DNA of 64,000 nt from M3007 sp044226205 (GTDB taxonomy: Bacteria > Bacteroidota > Bacteroidia > Chitinophagales > Saprospiraceae): NCBI GenBank assembly GCA_044226205.1, contig JBGAHL010000003.1, forward strand, positions 210,786-274,785, written 5' to 3'. This document shows positions 8,743 through 16,476 of this stretch, in pieces. Both the position numbers and the translations under genes were made by a program. Within the stretch, counting starts at the first letter, position 1; each line of letters starts with the position of its first letter. The notes below the pieces were generated by a model. The model saw only the letters and a list, made by a program, of their open reading frames with translations. It was not told the origin of the DNA and did no database searches.

Positions 8743-10401
8743 ATGACGACCCACCTCGCCCATCTGGTAGACCTTCACAACCGCCGCATATTTCCTGCAA
8801 AAATCGATGTTGAAAATGGCCGCATCGCGCGTATCGAGGAAGTGGAGGCCGCGCCCTCGGATGCGGGCTACATCCTGCCCGGATTCGTCGATGCGCATGT
8901 GCATATTGAAAGCAGCATGTTGCCGCCTTCCGAATTTGCGCGCCTTGCGGTGGTTCACGGCACAGTGGCCACAGTGTCCGACCCACACGAGATCGCGAAT
9001 GTGCTCGGCACGGCGGGGGTGGAATTCATGCTCGATGATGCGCGCCGGGTGCCTTTCAAATTTTGCTTTGGCGCACCATCGTGCGTGCCGGCAACGGGTT
9101 TTGAAACCGCTGGCGCCGTCCTCGACGCGGATGCCGTGACTGCGCTGCTTGAAAAGCCGGAAATCGGCTACCTCTCCGAAATGATGAATTTTCCGGGCGT
9201 GCTGCACGGCGACCCGCAGGTGTTGGCTAAAATCGAGGCTGCGCGCCGGCTGGGCAAACCCGTGGACGGGCACGCGCCGGGGTTGCGCGGCGAGGAGGCA
9301 AGGCGCTATTTTGCCGCCGGGATCAGCACCGACCACGAGTGTTTTACCTACGAAGAAGGGCTGGACAAGGCCCGCCTGGGCGTCAAAATCCTGATCCGCG
9401 AAGGCAGCGCCGCCCGCAACTTTGAAGCCTTGTGGCCTTTGCTGACGGAATTCCCCGACCGCGTGATGTTTTGCAGCGACGACAAACACCCCGACGACCT
9501 GCTGAATGGCCACATCAACCTGCTGGTTGCCAGGGCCATTGACAAAGGTTGCGAGTTGTTCGACGTGCTGCGCGCAGCGTGCCTCCATCCGGTGGAACAC
9601 TACCGCCTGCCTGCGGGATTGCTCCGTCCGGGCGACCCCGCCGATTTTATCCGGGTGCGCGACCTGCGGAGCTTCGAAGTACTGGAAACCTGGATCGACG
9701 GCCGCCAGGTGGCTGTCGAGGGGCGCAGTTTGTTGCCGTACCTCCCCGTGGAAACGCCGAATCAGTTTAAAGCCGAGTCGCGATTGTCCGCTGATTTTCA
9801 ATTAACTGCAAAACACGACACCGGAATTGTCCGCCTGATTCAGGTACGCGACGGAGAAATCGTCACCGATGCTGCCGAGGCGAGGGCTCATATTCAGGAC
9901 GGGCATTTGTTGCCCTGGACTTCCGCCGACGTGCTCAAAATCATTGTGTTGAACCGTTATGCCGAACGGGCGCCCGTCGCTGTGGGTTTTGTCCGTGGTT
10001 TCGGGCTGCATCGCGGGGCCCTGGCGTCCAGTGTGGCGCATGACTCGCACAATATTGTGGCGGTGGGTACCGACGATAGCGCGATCTGCGCGGCCGTCAA
10101 TGCCATCATCGGGTCGAGGGGCGGGGTGTCGGCCACCGACGGCGCCGGGCAGACCCGCGTGCTGCCGCTTCCCATTGCCGGGCTGATGAGTGATCAGGAT
10201 GGCTACTCGCTGGCCCGCGACTATGCTTCGCTCGATGCCTGGACCAAATCGGAACTCGGGTGCCGGCTCCGCGCGCCGTTCATGACCCTGTCTTTTCTGG
10301 CATTGCCGGTTATTCCAGCGCTAAAAATGACCGATCTGGGCTTGTTCGACGTGTCCAAATTCAGTTTTACCGAGGTGGAAACAGGGGGTAGTGAGCAATG
10401 A
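8743..10401 (+). CDS. ade: Adenine deaminase
   Basis: 552 residues from ATG 8743. The open frame extends upstream to 8635, but the first 36 codons (MVRSLEKTV...) do not resemble the family and MTTHLAHLVDLHNRRIFPAK begins the conserved part. Metal-binding motifs of the amidohydrolase superfamily are present: GFVDAHVHIESSM, DPHEIANVLG, DGHAPGLRG, STDHECFTYEE and FCSDDKHPDDL. The C-terminal part has the family-typical VAHDSHNIVAVGTDD and INAIIGSRGGV-like segments. It converts adenine to hypoxanthine and ammonia in purine salvage. It is transcribed alone, and its stop lies next to a palindromic repeat. Confidence 0.93.
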   Translation: MTTHLAHLVDLHNRRIFPAKIDVENGRIARIEEVEAAPSDAGYILPGFVDAHVHIESSMLPPSEFARLAVVHGTVATVSDPHEIANVLGTAGVEFMLDDARRVPFKFCFGAPSCVPATGFETAGAVLDADAVTALLEKPEIGYLSEMMNFPGVLHGDPQVLAKIEAARRLGKPVDGHAPGLRGEEARRYFAAGISTDHECFTYEEGLDKARLGVKILIREGSAARNFEALWPLLTEFPDRVMFCSDDKHPDDLLNGHINLLVARAIDKGCELFDVLRAACLHPVEHYRLPAGLLRPGDPADFIRVRDLRSFEVLETWIDGRQVAVEGRSLLPYLPVETPNQFKAESRLSADFQLTAKHDTGIVRLIQVRDGEIVTDAAEARAHIQDGHLLPWTSADVLKIIVLNRYAERAPVAVGFVRGFGLHRGALASSVAHDSHNIVAVGTDDSAICAAVNAIIGSRGGVSATDGAGQTRVLPLPIAGLMSDQDGYSLARDYASLDAWTKSELGCRLRAPFMTLSFLALPVIPALKMTDLGLFDVSKFSFTEVETGGSEQ

Positions 10402-10421
10402 GATACTTTAAACAGGTACAT

Positions 10422-10536
10422 ATTTTCACCGCCAAGACGCGGAGACGCGGAAGGGGCGAGAATCCTTAGCGTCTCTGCGTCTTGGCGGTGAAAATGTCGC
10501 GACCCCTTCGCGTCTCCGCGTCTTTGCGGTGAAAAT
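10422..10536. repeat. CACCGC-AAGACGCGGAGACGC palindromic repeat, copy 1
   Basis: The sequence TTTTCACCGCCAAGACGCGG and its inverted form (CTGCGTCTTGGCGGTGAAAA) surround a short spacer, and a further inverted half-unit follows (GTCTCCGCGTCTTTGCGGTG). Related copies lie at 47578-47660 and 60515-60787. It fills most of the 159-base space between two convergent genes and could act as a terminator for either strand. Confidence 0.88.
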
Positions 10537-10560
10537 GGCGCGCTGGAAATTGCTTGTTTC

Positions 10561-11682
10561 CTAACGCCCCCTGCCGTTAAACCCGACGGAGATCCCGAAG
10601 CGATGGCCTTGCCTGCCGGGGATGAAGAAGGCGTTGACGGGGATGTTGAGTTTGCCCGACTTGAAGGATTTGCCGGCAGCAAAAACGAAGTTCGTACCAG
10701 CGGCATATTCACCCCGGCTGTCGAAACGCCAGTAGGTTTCGTTGGGGGTGGGTTCGCCCGGGTGAAGTTTTTGCCAGTCGCTCAGCAAGGCCCATTCGCC
10801 GTTTTCATAAAGCCCTTCCGCCCTTTTGGTGAGGTAGATCACGGGCCCGAAGGCAAATTCAAAACCGCTTCTGTTGCTCCGAATACCGTGTAAAATGTTG
10901 ACGCTTGGGATGAATTTGCCCTGGTCCATACCTGTGATGACCGGAATAAATTCGAAGAGGGCCTGCAATCCGCCCTGGTTGAGGTAGGCAGTTTCGAATT
11001 GGTATCCGAACTGAAACATCATCGGGGAGGCATCGAGTCCGCCCTGGCGTTCGGGCGCCTGGTAGCGCAGGGCTGTTTCGCCGGTGAACAGGGTAATGCC
11101 CATACGCGGCCCGGAAAGATTGAGCCGGGCCACGTCAGGCATATTGACTGCACTTTCGTAATCGTAGCGTTTAGTCAGTTTGGAACGGAGATTTTCATCC
11201 ATCGGGAGGCCGAACATTTGCTGGAGCGTGAGGCCCAGCATGGGTTGAATCTGGTTTTTGAGGTTGAGAAATTCCGTGACCTGCGATTTTTCCACGGTAG
11301 CGGTCGCGACGTCGACCAGCCGGAGCGTGATGACGATGCTTTCACCCAGGAGTTCGACCCCGCCAGTGAGCATTTTGTCTGCCTTAAGTTTCTGACCGAT
11401 TTCGACGACGCACAGTTTGCCGTAGCAATTTTGGATGTTAACCTGCTCTTTTTCAAGCAGATAACTGACGTCGTAAGGGTCCATTACTTCGTAAAGTCCG
11501 AGTTTGTCGAGTTCGATACGAGCCAGGTTGCCCATTTGGACGGGGTCGAGGGTGAAGCCTTTGGAGTCGAGTTGCAGGACAGCAATTTTGTCCCGCGGAT
11601 CGGTTTTTTGTGCGGAACACAGGGTGGGATGGCTAAACAGGAGAATCAGGTGCGCCGCAAGGAAGAGTACAAGATTTTTCAT
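10561..11682 (-). CDS. Exported protein: CsgG/TolB-N-like domain plus outer-membrane barrel-like domain
   Basis: 373 residues. Signal peptide MKNLVLFLAAHLILLFSHPT...CSAQ. Residues about 30-160 (KIAVLQLDSKGFTLDPVQMGNLARIELDKLGLYEVMDPYDV, then KLKADKMLTGGVELLGESIVITLRLVD) look like the nucleotide-binding-like fold of CsgG/TolB-N/DUF2380 proteins that sense or multimerise in the periplasm. From about residue 190 alternating aromatic beta strands suggest a small outer-membrane barrel (MGITLFTGETALRY to RFGISVGFNGRGR). The function is unknown. It is monocistronic. Confidence 0.6.
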   Translation of the reverse strand: MKNLVLFLAAHLILLFSHPTLCSAQKTDPRDKIAVLQLDSKGFTLDPVQMGNLARIELDKLGLYEVMDPYDVSYLLEKEQVNIQNCYGKLCVVEIGQKLKADKMLTGGVELLGESIVITLRLVDVATATVEKSQVTEFLNLKNQIQPMLGLTLQQMFGLPMDENLRSKLTKRYDYESAVNMPDVARLNLSGPRMGITLFTGETALRYQAPERQGGLDASPMMFQFGYQFETAYLNQGGLQALFEFIPVITGMDQGKFIPSVNILHGIRSNRSGFEFAFGPVIYLTKRAEGLYENGEWALLSDWQKLHPGEPTPNETYWRFDSRGEYAAGTNFVFAAGKSFKSGKLNIPVNAFFIPGRQGHRFGISVGFNGRGR

Positions 11683-11854
11683 GGCTGAATTGTGTTTGAT
11701 TTGAAACCTGAGGCAAAGGTCGATGGCCCGAGAGGCGGTTTTGAACTGATTTGCGCCAATCTTGAATTTTGTTTTTCTTTAATTTAAGGAAAGTAATGCC
11801 CGACAAAGCCAGAATGCTGTGAAAGCAGAATTTTTTCCACACTGCTCAAACTCG

Positions 11855-11862
11855 TAGATTTG
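11855..11862 (+). promoter_or_regulatory. Candidate -7 element for the DjlA-like gene
   Basis: TAGATTTG matches the Bacteroidota -7 consensus TAnnTTTG and lies 53 bases before the GTG start at 11916. A T-rich tract sits about 18 bases upstream, where the -33 TTG would be expected, but no exact TTG is present there. Confidence 0.4.
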
Positions 11863-11915
11863 CGCGCTCAACCATCCAGCGTGCTGGGTGTTTTCTGTCC
11901 CGACTTCTGAAACAG

Positions 11916-12716
11916 GTGCAACACAAGGGAAAAGTCATACTCGGTTTGATCGGCCTTTTTATTGGCGACAGCATAGGGATGCCGTTCGGCGCCCTGTTCG
12001 GGTTTGTGGTGGGCTCGTTTCTGGGTTATATTTTGATCGATCGCCCTTTGGAACAGGAAGCCGGCGAAGCGCAGTACAAGGCTTATCAGCGCCGTCAAGG
12101 AGAGTTTTTGCGGCATGTGATTGCTCTTTGTGCCAAACTGGCGAAGGCGGACGGCACGGTAAACCGCTCGGAGGTCAATCACATGGAACGGCTGATGCGC
12201 TATCAGTTCAGGTTGTCGGACGCCAATCGCGCCTACTCGATCCGCATCTGGAATCAGGTGAAAGATTCCCCCGAGCCCTTTGATGCCTACGCCAGGGCTT
12301 TTTACCGCGATTTTGAAAAGGAGCGCCACTATGTGCTGAATATGATGGATTTGTTGTTCAGCATGTCGGCCTCCGATGGCGGGCTGCACCCGAGGGAAGA
12401 GGAGTTGTTGTTGCGGGCAGCCGGTATTTTCCACATTGGCCGTTTGCAGTTCGATCGGATCAAAAGCCGCTACTACCACATGCCGCCCCATGCCGATCAG
12501 CGCTGGTCGCCGCTCGATCCGTACTATGCCATTCTGGGGGCTCAACCGGGCGAATCGCTCGATGCCATCAAGAAAAAATTTCGCACCCTCGCCTTTCAGT
12601 GGCACCCCGATCAGGTAGCCGCGCGGAATGCCTCGCCCGATGCCTTGCGGCATGCCAAGGAGAAATTTCAGCAAATCAACGAGGCTTACGAAAAGATCGT
12701 GGAGTCGAGGAAATAA
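11916..12716 (+). CDS. DjlA-like TerB / J-domain co-chaperone
   Basis: 266 residues from GTG 11916; no ATG lies in frame nearby, and the Gly-rich membrane segment begins directly after it. Order: a membrane segment (ILGLIGLFIGDSIGMPFGAL, then a second Gly-rich stretch to residue about 42), a TerB/DjlA-N helical domain (residues about 60-165, KLAKADGTVNRSEVNHMERLM and SASDGGLHPREEELL), and a J domain at the C-terminus (DPYYAILGAQPGESLDAIKKK, intact WHPDQ). The HPD motif activates DnaK ATPase. It is probably an inner-membrane protein facing the cytoplasm. The next gene is convergent. Confidence 0.85.
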   Translation: MQHKGKVILGLIGLFIGDSIGMPFGALFGFVVGSFLGYILIDRPLEQEAGEAQYKAYQRRQGEFLRHVIALCAKLAKADGTVNRSEVNHMERLMRYQFRLSDANRAYSIRIWNQVKDSPEPFDAYARAFYRDFEKERHYVLNMMDLLFSMSASDGGLHPREEELLLRAAGIFHIGRLQFDRIKSRYYHMPPHADQRWSPLDPYYAILGAQPGESLDAIKKKFRTLAFQWHPDQVAARNASPDALRHAKEKFQQINEAYEKIVESRK

Positions 12717-12722
12717 GGGTTT

Positions 12723-13676
12723 TCAGACAAACATTTCCTGTACGATAAAAAAGCCGTCGGAGCCCTGACTCTGATACAAAGGCATGAGGATCAGCCCGTT
12801 ATCAGGCGAAAAAATGGGGCCTCTCGCATCGTCGGCCAGGTGTTCGCTGCGTTGCACGGGTTGAAAATTGATATATCCCGGCCGCATGCGAAAGTGATCG
12901 ACGGGGCGGATGGAATGGGCATAGCGGAGTTTGGTGACCTTGGGCAGGGAGGCTGAGTACTCGTTGAGCGCCGTTTCGTTGGGAGAACGCATGGCGTCCA
13001 TCTCGATGCATCCTGCGGCGCGTAGGCAATTGATAATCACCGCGATGGTGCGGTTGGCGGAAAGGGGATCGTTGTGCTGCCCGGCCTCGAAAGCGATGCC
13101 CATGATGTGTTTGGGGGCAATATTGGCAAATTGATGCTCCACGGCAAAATGCAGCAGGGTGCCCTGGATGCCATCGGCCAGCCCCAGCACAACGGGAGCC
13201 GCGAGGCTTTTGGCCAATCGCAGACTGGCCTGGTTGTTGGCCGGGAGAGAAAAAATACCGCCGCCCGCCGAAGTTGTATGCAGGTCGAGCAGGATCAAGG
13301 CTTCGGGCTGTGTGGTTTCGACTTCCTTGCGAATGATGGCCAGCAGTTCACACATTTCGCGGTCTTCCGCGTGCAGGCTTGCCGCATCAGCGTCTTTCAC
13401 CCGTTCGATATTCTCCGGCGTCCACTGTCTGTTCAGGTCTTTTTCAATAAAGCGTTTTTGTGCGGCATAGGCCCAACGGTTGCCGATAATTCCGGTCAGG
13501 GTGCCGTGAAACGGGAATGCGGGGTTGTTTTCCGTTTCATATTCCAGCATCCTGAATACCTCTTCCAGCGCTCTCACGCCGGCAGGTTCGTTACCGTGTA
13601 TGGCGCCGAAGGCCAGAACGAGGGCGCCGGGTTTATTGCCGCCGAAACGGCCGATCATCCGCGAATTAGTAGGCAT
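12723..13676 (-). CDS. Succinylglutamate desuccinylase/aspartoacylase-family protein
   Basis: 317 residues from the ATG at 13676. The frame extends to 13703, but a -7-like box (TATTTTTG on this strand, 13701-13708) overlaps the longer start, so I choose MPTNSRMIGRFGG. Zinc-carboxypeptidase-like residues are visible: HGNEPAGVRALEE (His, Glu), NRQWTPEN, and DLHTTSAGGG (His). The catalytic Glu is probably in GIAFEAGQH. These enzymes cleave N-acyl amino acids or related amides; the acyl group cannot be inferred. It is cytoplasmic and converges with the DjlA-like gene, six bases apart. Confidence 0.82.
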   Translation of the reverse strand: MPTNSRMIGRFGGNKPGALVLAFGAIHGNEPAGVRALEEVFRMLEYETENNPAFPFHGTLTGIIGNRWAYAAQKRFIEKDLNRQWTPENIERVKDADAASLHAEDREMCELLAIIRKEVETTQPEALILLDLHTTSAGGGIFSLPANNQASLRLAKSLAAPVVLGLADGIQGTLLHFAVEHQFANIAPKHIMGIAFEAGQHNDPLSANRTIAVIINCLRAAGCIEMDAMRSPNETALNEYSASLPKVTKLRYAHSIRPVDHFRMRPGYINFQPVQRSEHLADDARGPIFSPDNGLILMPLYQSQGSDGFFIVQEMFV

Positions 13677-13779
13677 AGGGCGAGGGGGTGAATCTGTTGG
13701 CAAAAATAAAAAAGGCGAGGGGCAAAGCGTGGCAAATTCTGATGTTTATAGACCGGTCGCAAGGGATACCCTGAAAACG

Positions 13780-13811
13780 ACATGGGTCGCCGGACATTCG
13801 GCGACCCATGT
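13780..13811. terminator. Perfect hairpin downstream of the BstA-like gene
   Basis: Stem ACATGGGTCGCCG / CGGCGACCCATGT with a 6-base loop lies 30 bases after the stop of the minus-strand gene at 13842. There is only a weak T-run (CGTTTTC) on the minus strand, so it may end transcription inefficiently or protect the mRNA end. Confidence 0.6.
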
Positions 13812-13841
13812 TCGATAGCAATAATACTTTGGCCTGCGGGC

Positions 13842-15620
13842 TTATTTTTTCTTGCCTTTGGCAGCAGGTGTTTGTTCGGCAGCCGATTTTTTGGCCTGTC
13901 GCGCGGCGCGAGCTTTTTCAAGTATTTCGGCGCGGGTGAGCTTCGGTCCTTCGACTTTTGCTTTTTTAGCCGGCGCTTTGCCTTCGGCGACTTGTTTGGC
14001 CTGTCGCGCGGCGCGAGCTTTTTCAAGTATTTCGGCACGGGAGAGTTTGGGGCCCTCGGCTTTTGCTTTTTTAGCAGGGGCGTTGCCGTTGGCCGCCTGT
14101 TTGGCCTGGCGAGCGGCGCGTGCCTTTTCAAGTATTTCGGCGCGGGTGAGTTTGGGCCCTTCGGCTTTTGCCGGTGCTTTTGCTTTTTTAGCCGGCGCTT
14201 TGGGCGCTTTGGCGGGAGCGGTTACCTTGGGTTGTTCGGCTTGTTTGGCCTGTCGCGCGGCGCGAGCCTTTGCAAGTATTTCAGCACGGGAGAGTTTGGG
14301 TCCTTCGGCTTTTGCCTTCTTCGCGGGAACGTTGCCACTGGCCGCCTGTTTCGCCTGGCGCGCGGCGCGAGCTTTGGCGAGGATTTCGGCGCGGGTGAGT
14401 TTGGGCCCTTCGGCTTTTACCGGCGCTTTTGCTTTTTTAGCCGGCGCTTTGGGTGTTTTGGCGGGAGCGGTTACCTTGGGTTGTTCGGCTTGTTTGGCCT
14501 GTCGCGCGGCGCGAGCCTTTGCAAGTATTTCAGCACGGGTGAGTTTGGGTCCTTCGGCTTTTGCCTTCTTGGCGGGAGCGTTGCCGCTGGCGGCCTGTTT
14601 GGCCTGGCGTGCGGCACGTGCTTTTGCGAGGATCTCGGCGCGGGTGAGTTTGGGCCCTTCGGCTTTTGCCGGCGCTTTTGCTTTTTTGGCAGGGGCTTTG
14701 GGTGCTTTTGCAGGGGCAGCTACCTTGGGTTGTTCGGCTTGTTTGGCCTGGCGTGCGGCACGCGCTTTGGCGAGGATCTCGGCGCGGGTGAGTTTAGGCC
14801 CTTCGGCTTTTGCCGGCGCTTTTGTTTTTTTGGCAGGGGCTTTGGGTGCTTTTGCAGGGGCAGCTACCTTGGGTTGTTCGGCTTGTTTGGCCTGTCGCGC
14901 GGCGCGCGCTTTGGCGAGGATTTCGGCACGGGTGAGTTTGGGCCCTTCGGCTTTTGCAGCGGGTTTGGGTTGGCGGCTTTTTGCAGCAGGAGGAGTGGCG
15001 GCGCTGGTTTTGGCAGATGGGCGCCCGGGTCGTTTGGCTGCTGTTGTAGCGGCTGCCGATTCCCGAGGTTTGTCTTCGTCTTTTGATTCGCTGGTTTTAC
15101 TCAATGCCAGGCGGATATGGGCTAAATGATGACGGCTGTGCCAGGCATATAATGCAATAGATTCAGTAAGGGGGACTCTGCGTTGATTTGCCGGATGATA
15201 ATATACGCGTTCGAGTTCTTCTTCGGATAGAGATTCCATAAAAGAAACCCAGCGACGATGTAGTGCGGATAGAAGTTTTAATGCTGATTTTACCGAACCA
15301 TTTTTCCCGTCTTCTGTATCAGCCCAAAGTTTTTCTTCATAGGGTTTTATAACAGGAACATTTTCAGTAACAGCCAGCTTCATACGAGTGTATGCATTGA
15401 TATGGCTATCGACAATGTGATTTACAACCTGTTTTACCGTCCAGCCGCCTTTTCTGTATGTGGAATCCAGTTGGTTATTCTGTACTTTTTTTAATAGTTT
15501 TTTGAGTTGTTTGGGTAGCCTGGCTATCGATTTTATGTTTTTCCTTGTTTCATCCAGTGTATATGTTTGTCCGTATGAAAACGGTCCTATGGGGTATTTG
15601 AGTTCCTGCAGTGTTCTCAT
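13842..15620 (-). CDS. BstA/YfiT-type DinB-fold protein with a nine-repeat Lys/Ala-rich tail
   Basis: 592 residues. Residues 1-172 match the YfiT/BstA bacillithiol S-transferase branch of the DinB fold: ELKYPIGPFSYGQTYT, RKGGWTVKQVVNHIVDSH, ENVPVIKPYEEKLWAD, LSALHRRWVSFMESLSEEEL, ALYAWHSRHHLAHI. Three metal ligands can be proposed as H68, H161 and H165. From residue about 223 to the end there are nine copies of KAEGPKL(T/S)RAEIL(A/E)KARA plus ARQAKQ. Spacers alternate between long (AEQPKVAAPAKAPKAPAKK) and short (AASGNAPAKKA). The tail is very basic, like histone H1 or the AlgP/HU tails, and probably binds nucleic acid or acidic polymers. The N-terminal coding part is AT-rich and the tail GC-rich. 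Confidence 0.88.
   Translation of the reverse strand: MRTLQELKYPIGPFSYGQTYTLDETRKNIKSIARLPKQLKKLLKKVQNNQLDSTYRKGGWTVKQVVNHIVDSHINAYTRMKLAVTENVPVIKPYEEKLWADTEDGKNGSVKSALKLLSALHRRWVSFMESLSEEELERVYYHPANQRRVPLTESIALYAWHSRHHLAHIRLALSKTSESKDEDKPRESAAATTAAKRPGRPSAKTSAATPPAAKSRQPKPAAKAEGPKLTRAEILAKARAARQAKQAEQPKVAAPAKAPKAPAKKTKAPAKAEGPKLTRAEILAKARAARQAKQAEQPKVAAPAKAPKAPAKKAKAPAKAEGPKLTRAEILAKARAARQAKQAASGNAPAKKAKAEGPKLTRAEILAKARAARQAKQAEQPKVTAPAKTPKAPAKKAKAPVKAEGPKLTRAEILAKARAARQAKQAASGNVPAKKAKAEGPKLSRAEILAKARAARQAKQAEQPKVTAPAKAPKAPAKKAKAPAKAEGPKLTRAEILEKARAARQAKQAANGNAPAKKAKAEGPKLSRAEILEKARAARQAKQVAEGKAPAKKAKVEGPKLTRAEILEKARAARQAKKSAAEQTPAAKGKKK
13870..14960. repeat. Coding tandem repeat, nine units
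   Basis: DNA-level tandem repeat inside the BstA-like gene, with units of roughly 100 and 140 bases in mixed order (from the N-terminal side: long, long, short, long, short, long, short, short, terminal). The conserved core encodes GPKLTRAEILAKARAARQAK. High identity between units suggests expansion by slippage or unequal recombination, so copy number may vary between strains. Confidence 0.88.
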
Positions 15621-15695
15621 TGCGCAAGTTAAATTTGAAATTGAATAAATGGCGTAGTAAATAATTTTATTGAAATATTAAAGAGAAATTGATGA

Positions 15696-16307
15696 TTATT
15701 GCTTTACAGTATCTTTCCAGCGCCAGAGATATCGCGTCGCCAGGCTTCGCCAGGGTCGCCAGGGTTCTGCTCTTTCTATCATTTTGTTTTTGAGGGATTT
15801 ACCTGTTTCAGTGAAGCCGCACAGCTTTATCATGGCTTGCTGGATTCCCAGATCGTCAATTGGGAGCACATCGGGCCTTCCGAGGGTGAAGATCAAAATC
15901 ATTTCGACCGTCCATTGTCCAACACCTTTGATTCTGGAAAGTTCATTTATTATTTCTATATCGCTTTTATTGTGCCAAATATTGTTATCTATGTCATTTT
16001 CAATGGCATATTTGGCAACATTCTGGAGGTAGGATGTTTTTTGAGCAGATAGCCCGATGCCCCGCAATTGCTCGAATGGCATATCGACGAGGAGTGCAGG
16101 ACGGGGATTGCGGTCGGGGAAAAGCGATAAAAAGCGGTTAAAAATGGTTGCTGCCACTTTCCCGCTGAGCTGTTGCGAGACGATGGAATCCAAAAGATCG
16201 TAATAGACATTCCCGGATGGAGAGAATGATGGCAGGGTGGTCGTCTCAATTACTTTTTTGAATTCAGGGTCATTTTGCAAGTGCAAAGTAGCCTCGGTTA
16301 AATTCAT
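15696..16307 (-). CDS. DNA-3-methyladenine glycosylase 2 (AlkA-type, HhH-GPD)
   Basis: 203 residues from MNLTEATLHLQ. A longer open frame reaches 16475, but the extra 56 residues do not resemble the family. The HhH-GPD core is clear: YYDLLDSIVSQQLSGKVAAT, the helix-hairpin-helix LSRIKGVGQWTVEMILIF, and the catalytic Asp in RPDVLPIDDLGIQQA. The C-terminal WRPWRSLATRYLWRW is the usual AlkA ending. It removes alkylated bases in base-excision repair. Local base composition is more AT-rich than the genes on both sides. Confidence 0.9.
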   Translation of the reverse strand: MNLTEATLHLQNDPEFKKVIETTTLPSFSPSGNVYYDLLDSIVSQQLSGKVAATIFNRFLSLFPDRNPRPALLVDMPFEQLRGIGLSAQKTSYLQNVAKYAIENDIDNNIWHNKSDIEIINELSRIKGVGQWTVEMILIFTLGRPDVLPIDDLGIQQAMIKLCGFTETGKSLKNKMIERAEPWRPWRSLATRYLWRWKDTVKQ

Positions 16308-16476
16308 GCGGCAAGGTAAAGAGTTTTTGTTCAAATATTTTATACCCTCTATCAACGAAATAATTTTTACCCTCAAATCGCCTTTTTTCCCCAAAAACAT
16401 CTTTTGTAACTCTTCTTCAAAAGAAATAATATTGCCCCGCCGGAATGCCTGAACTAGTCCCCGGCGTACATGCAAT

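Noticed and set aside
13782..15129. Two plus-strand open frames of more than 400 codons over the BstA tail, full of Gly/Phe or Ala/Ser repeats
   Set aside because: They mirror the Lys/Ala repeat of the minus-strand gene. The opposite strand carries the BstA catalytic domain in frame with the repeats, so that is the gene.
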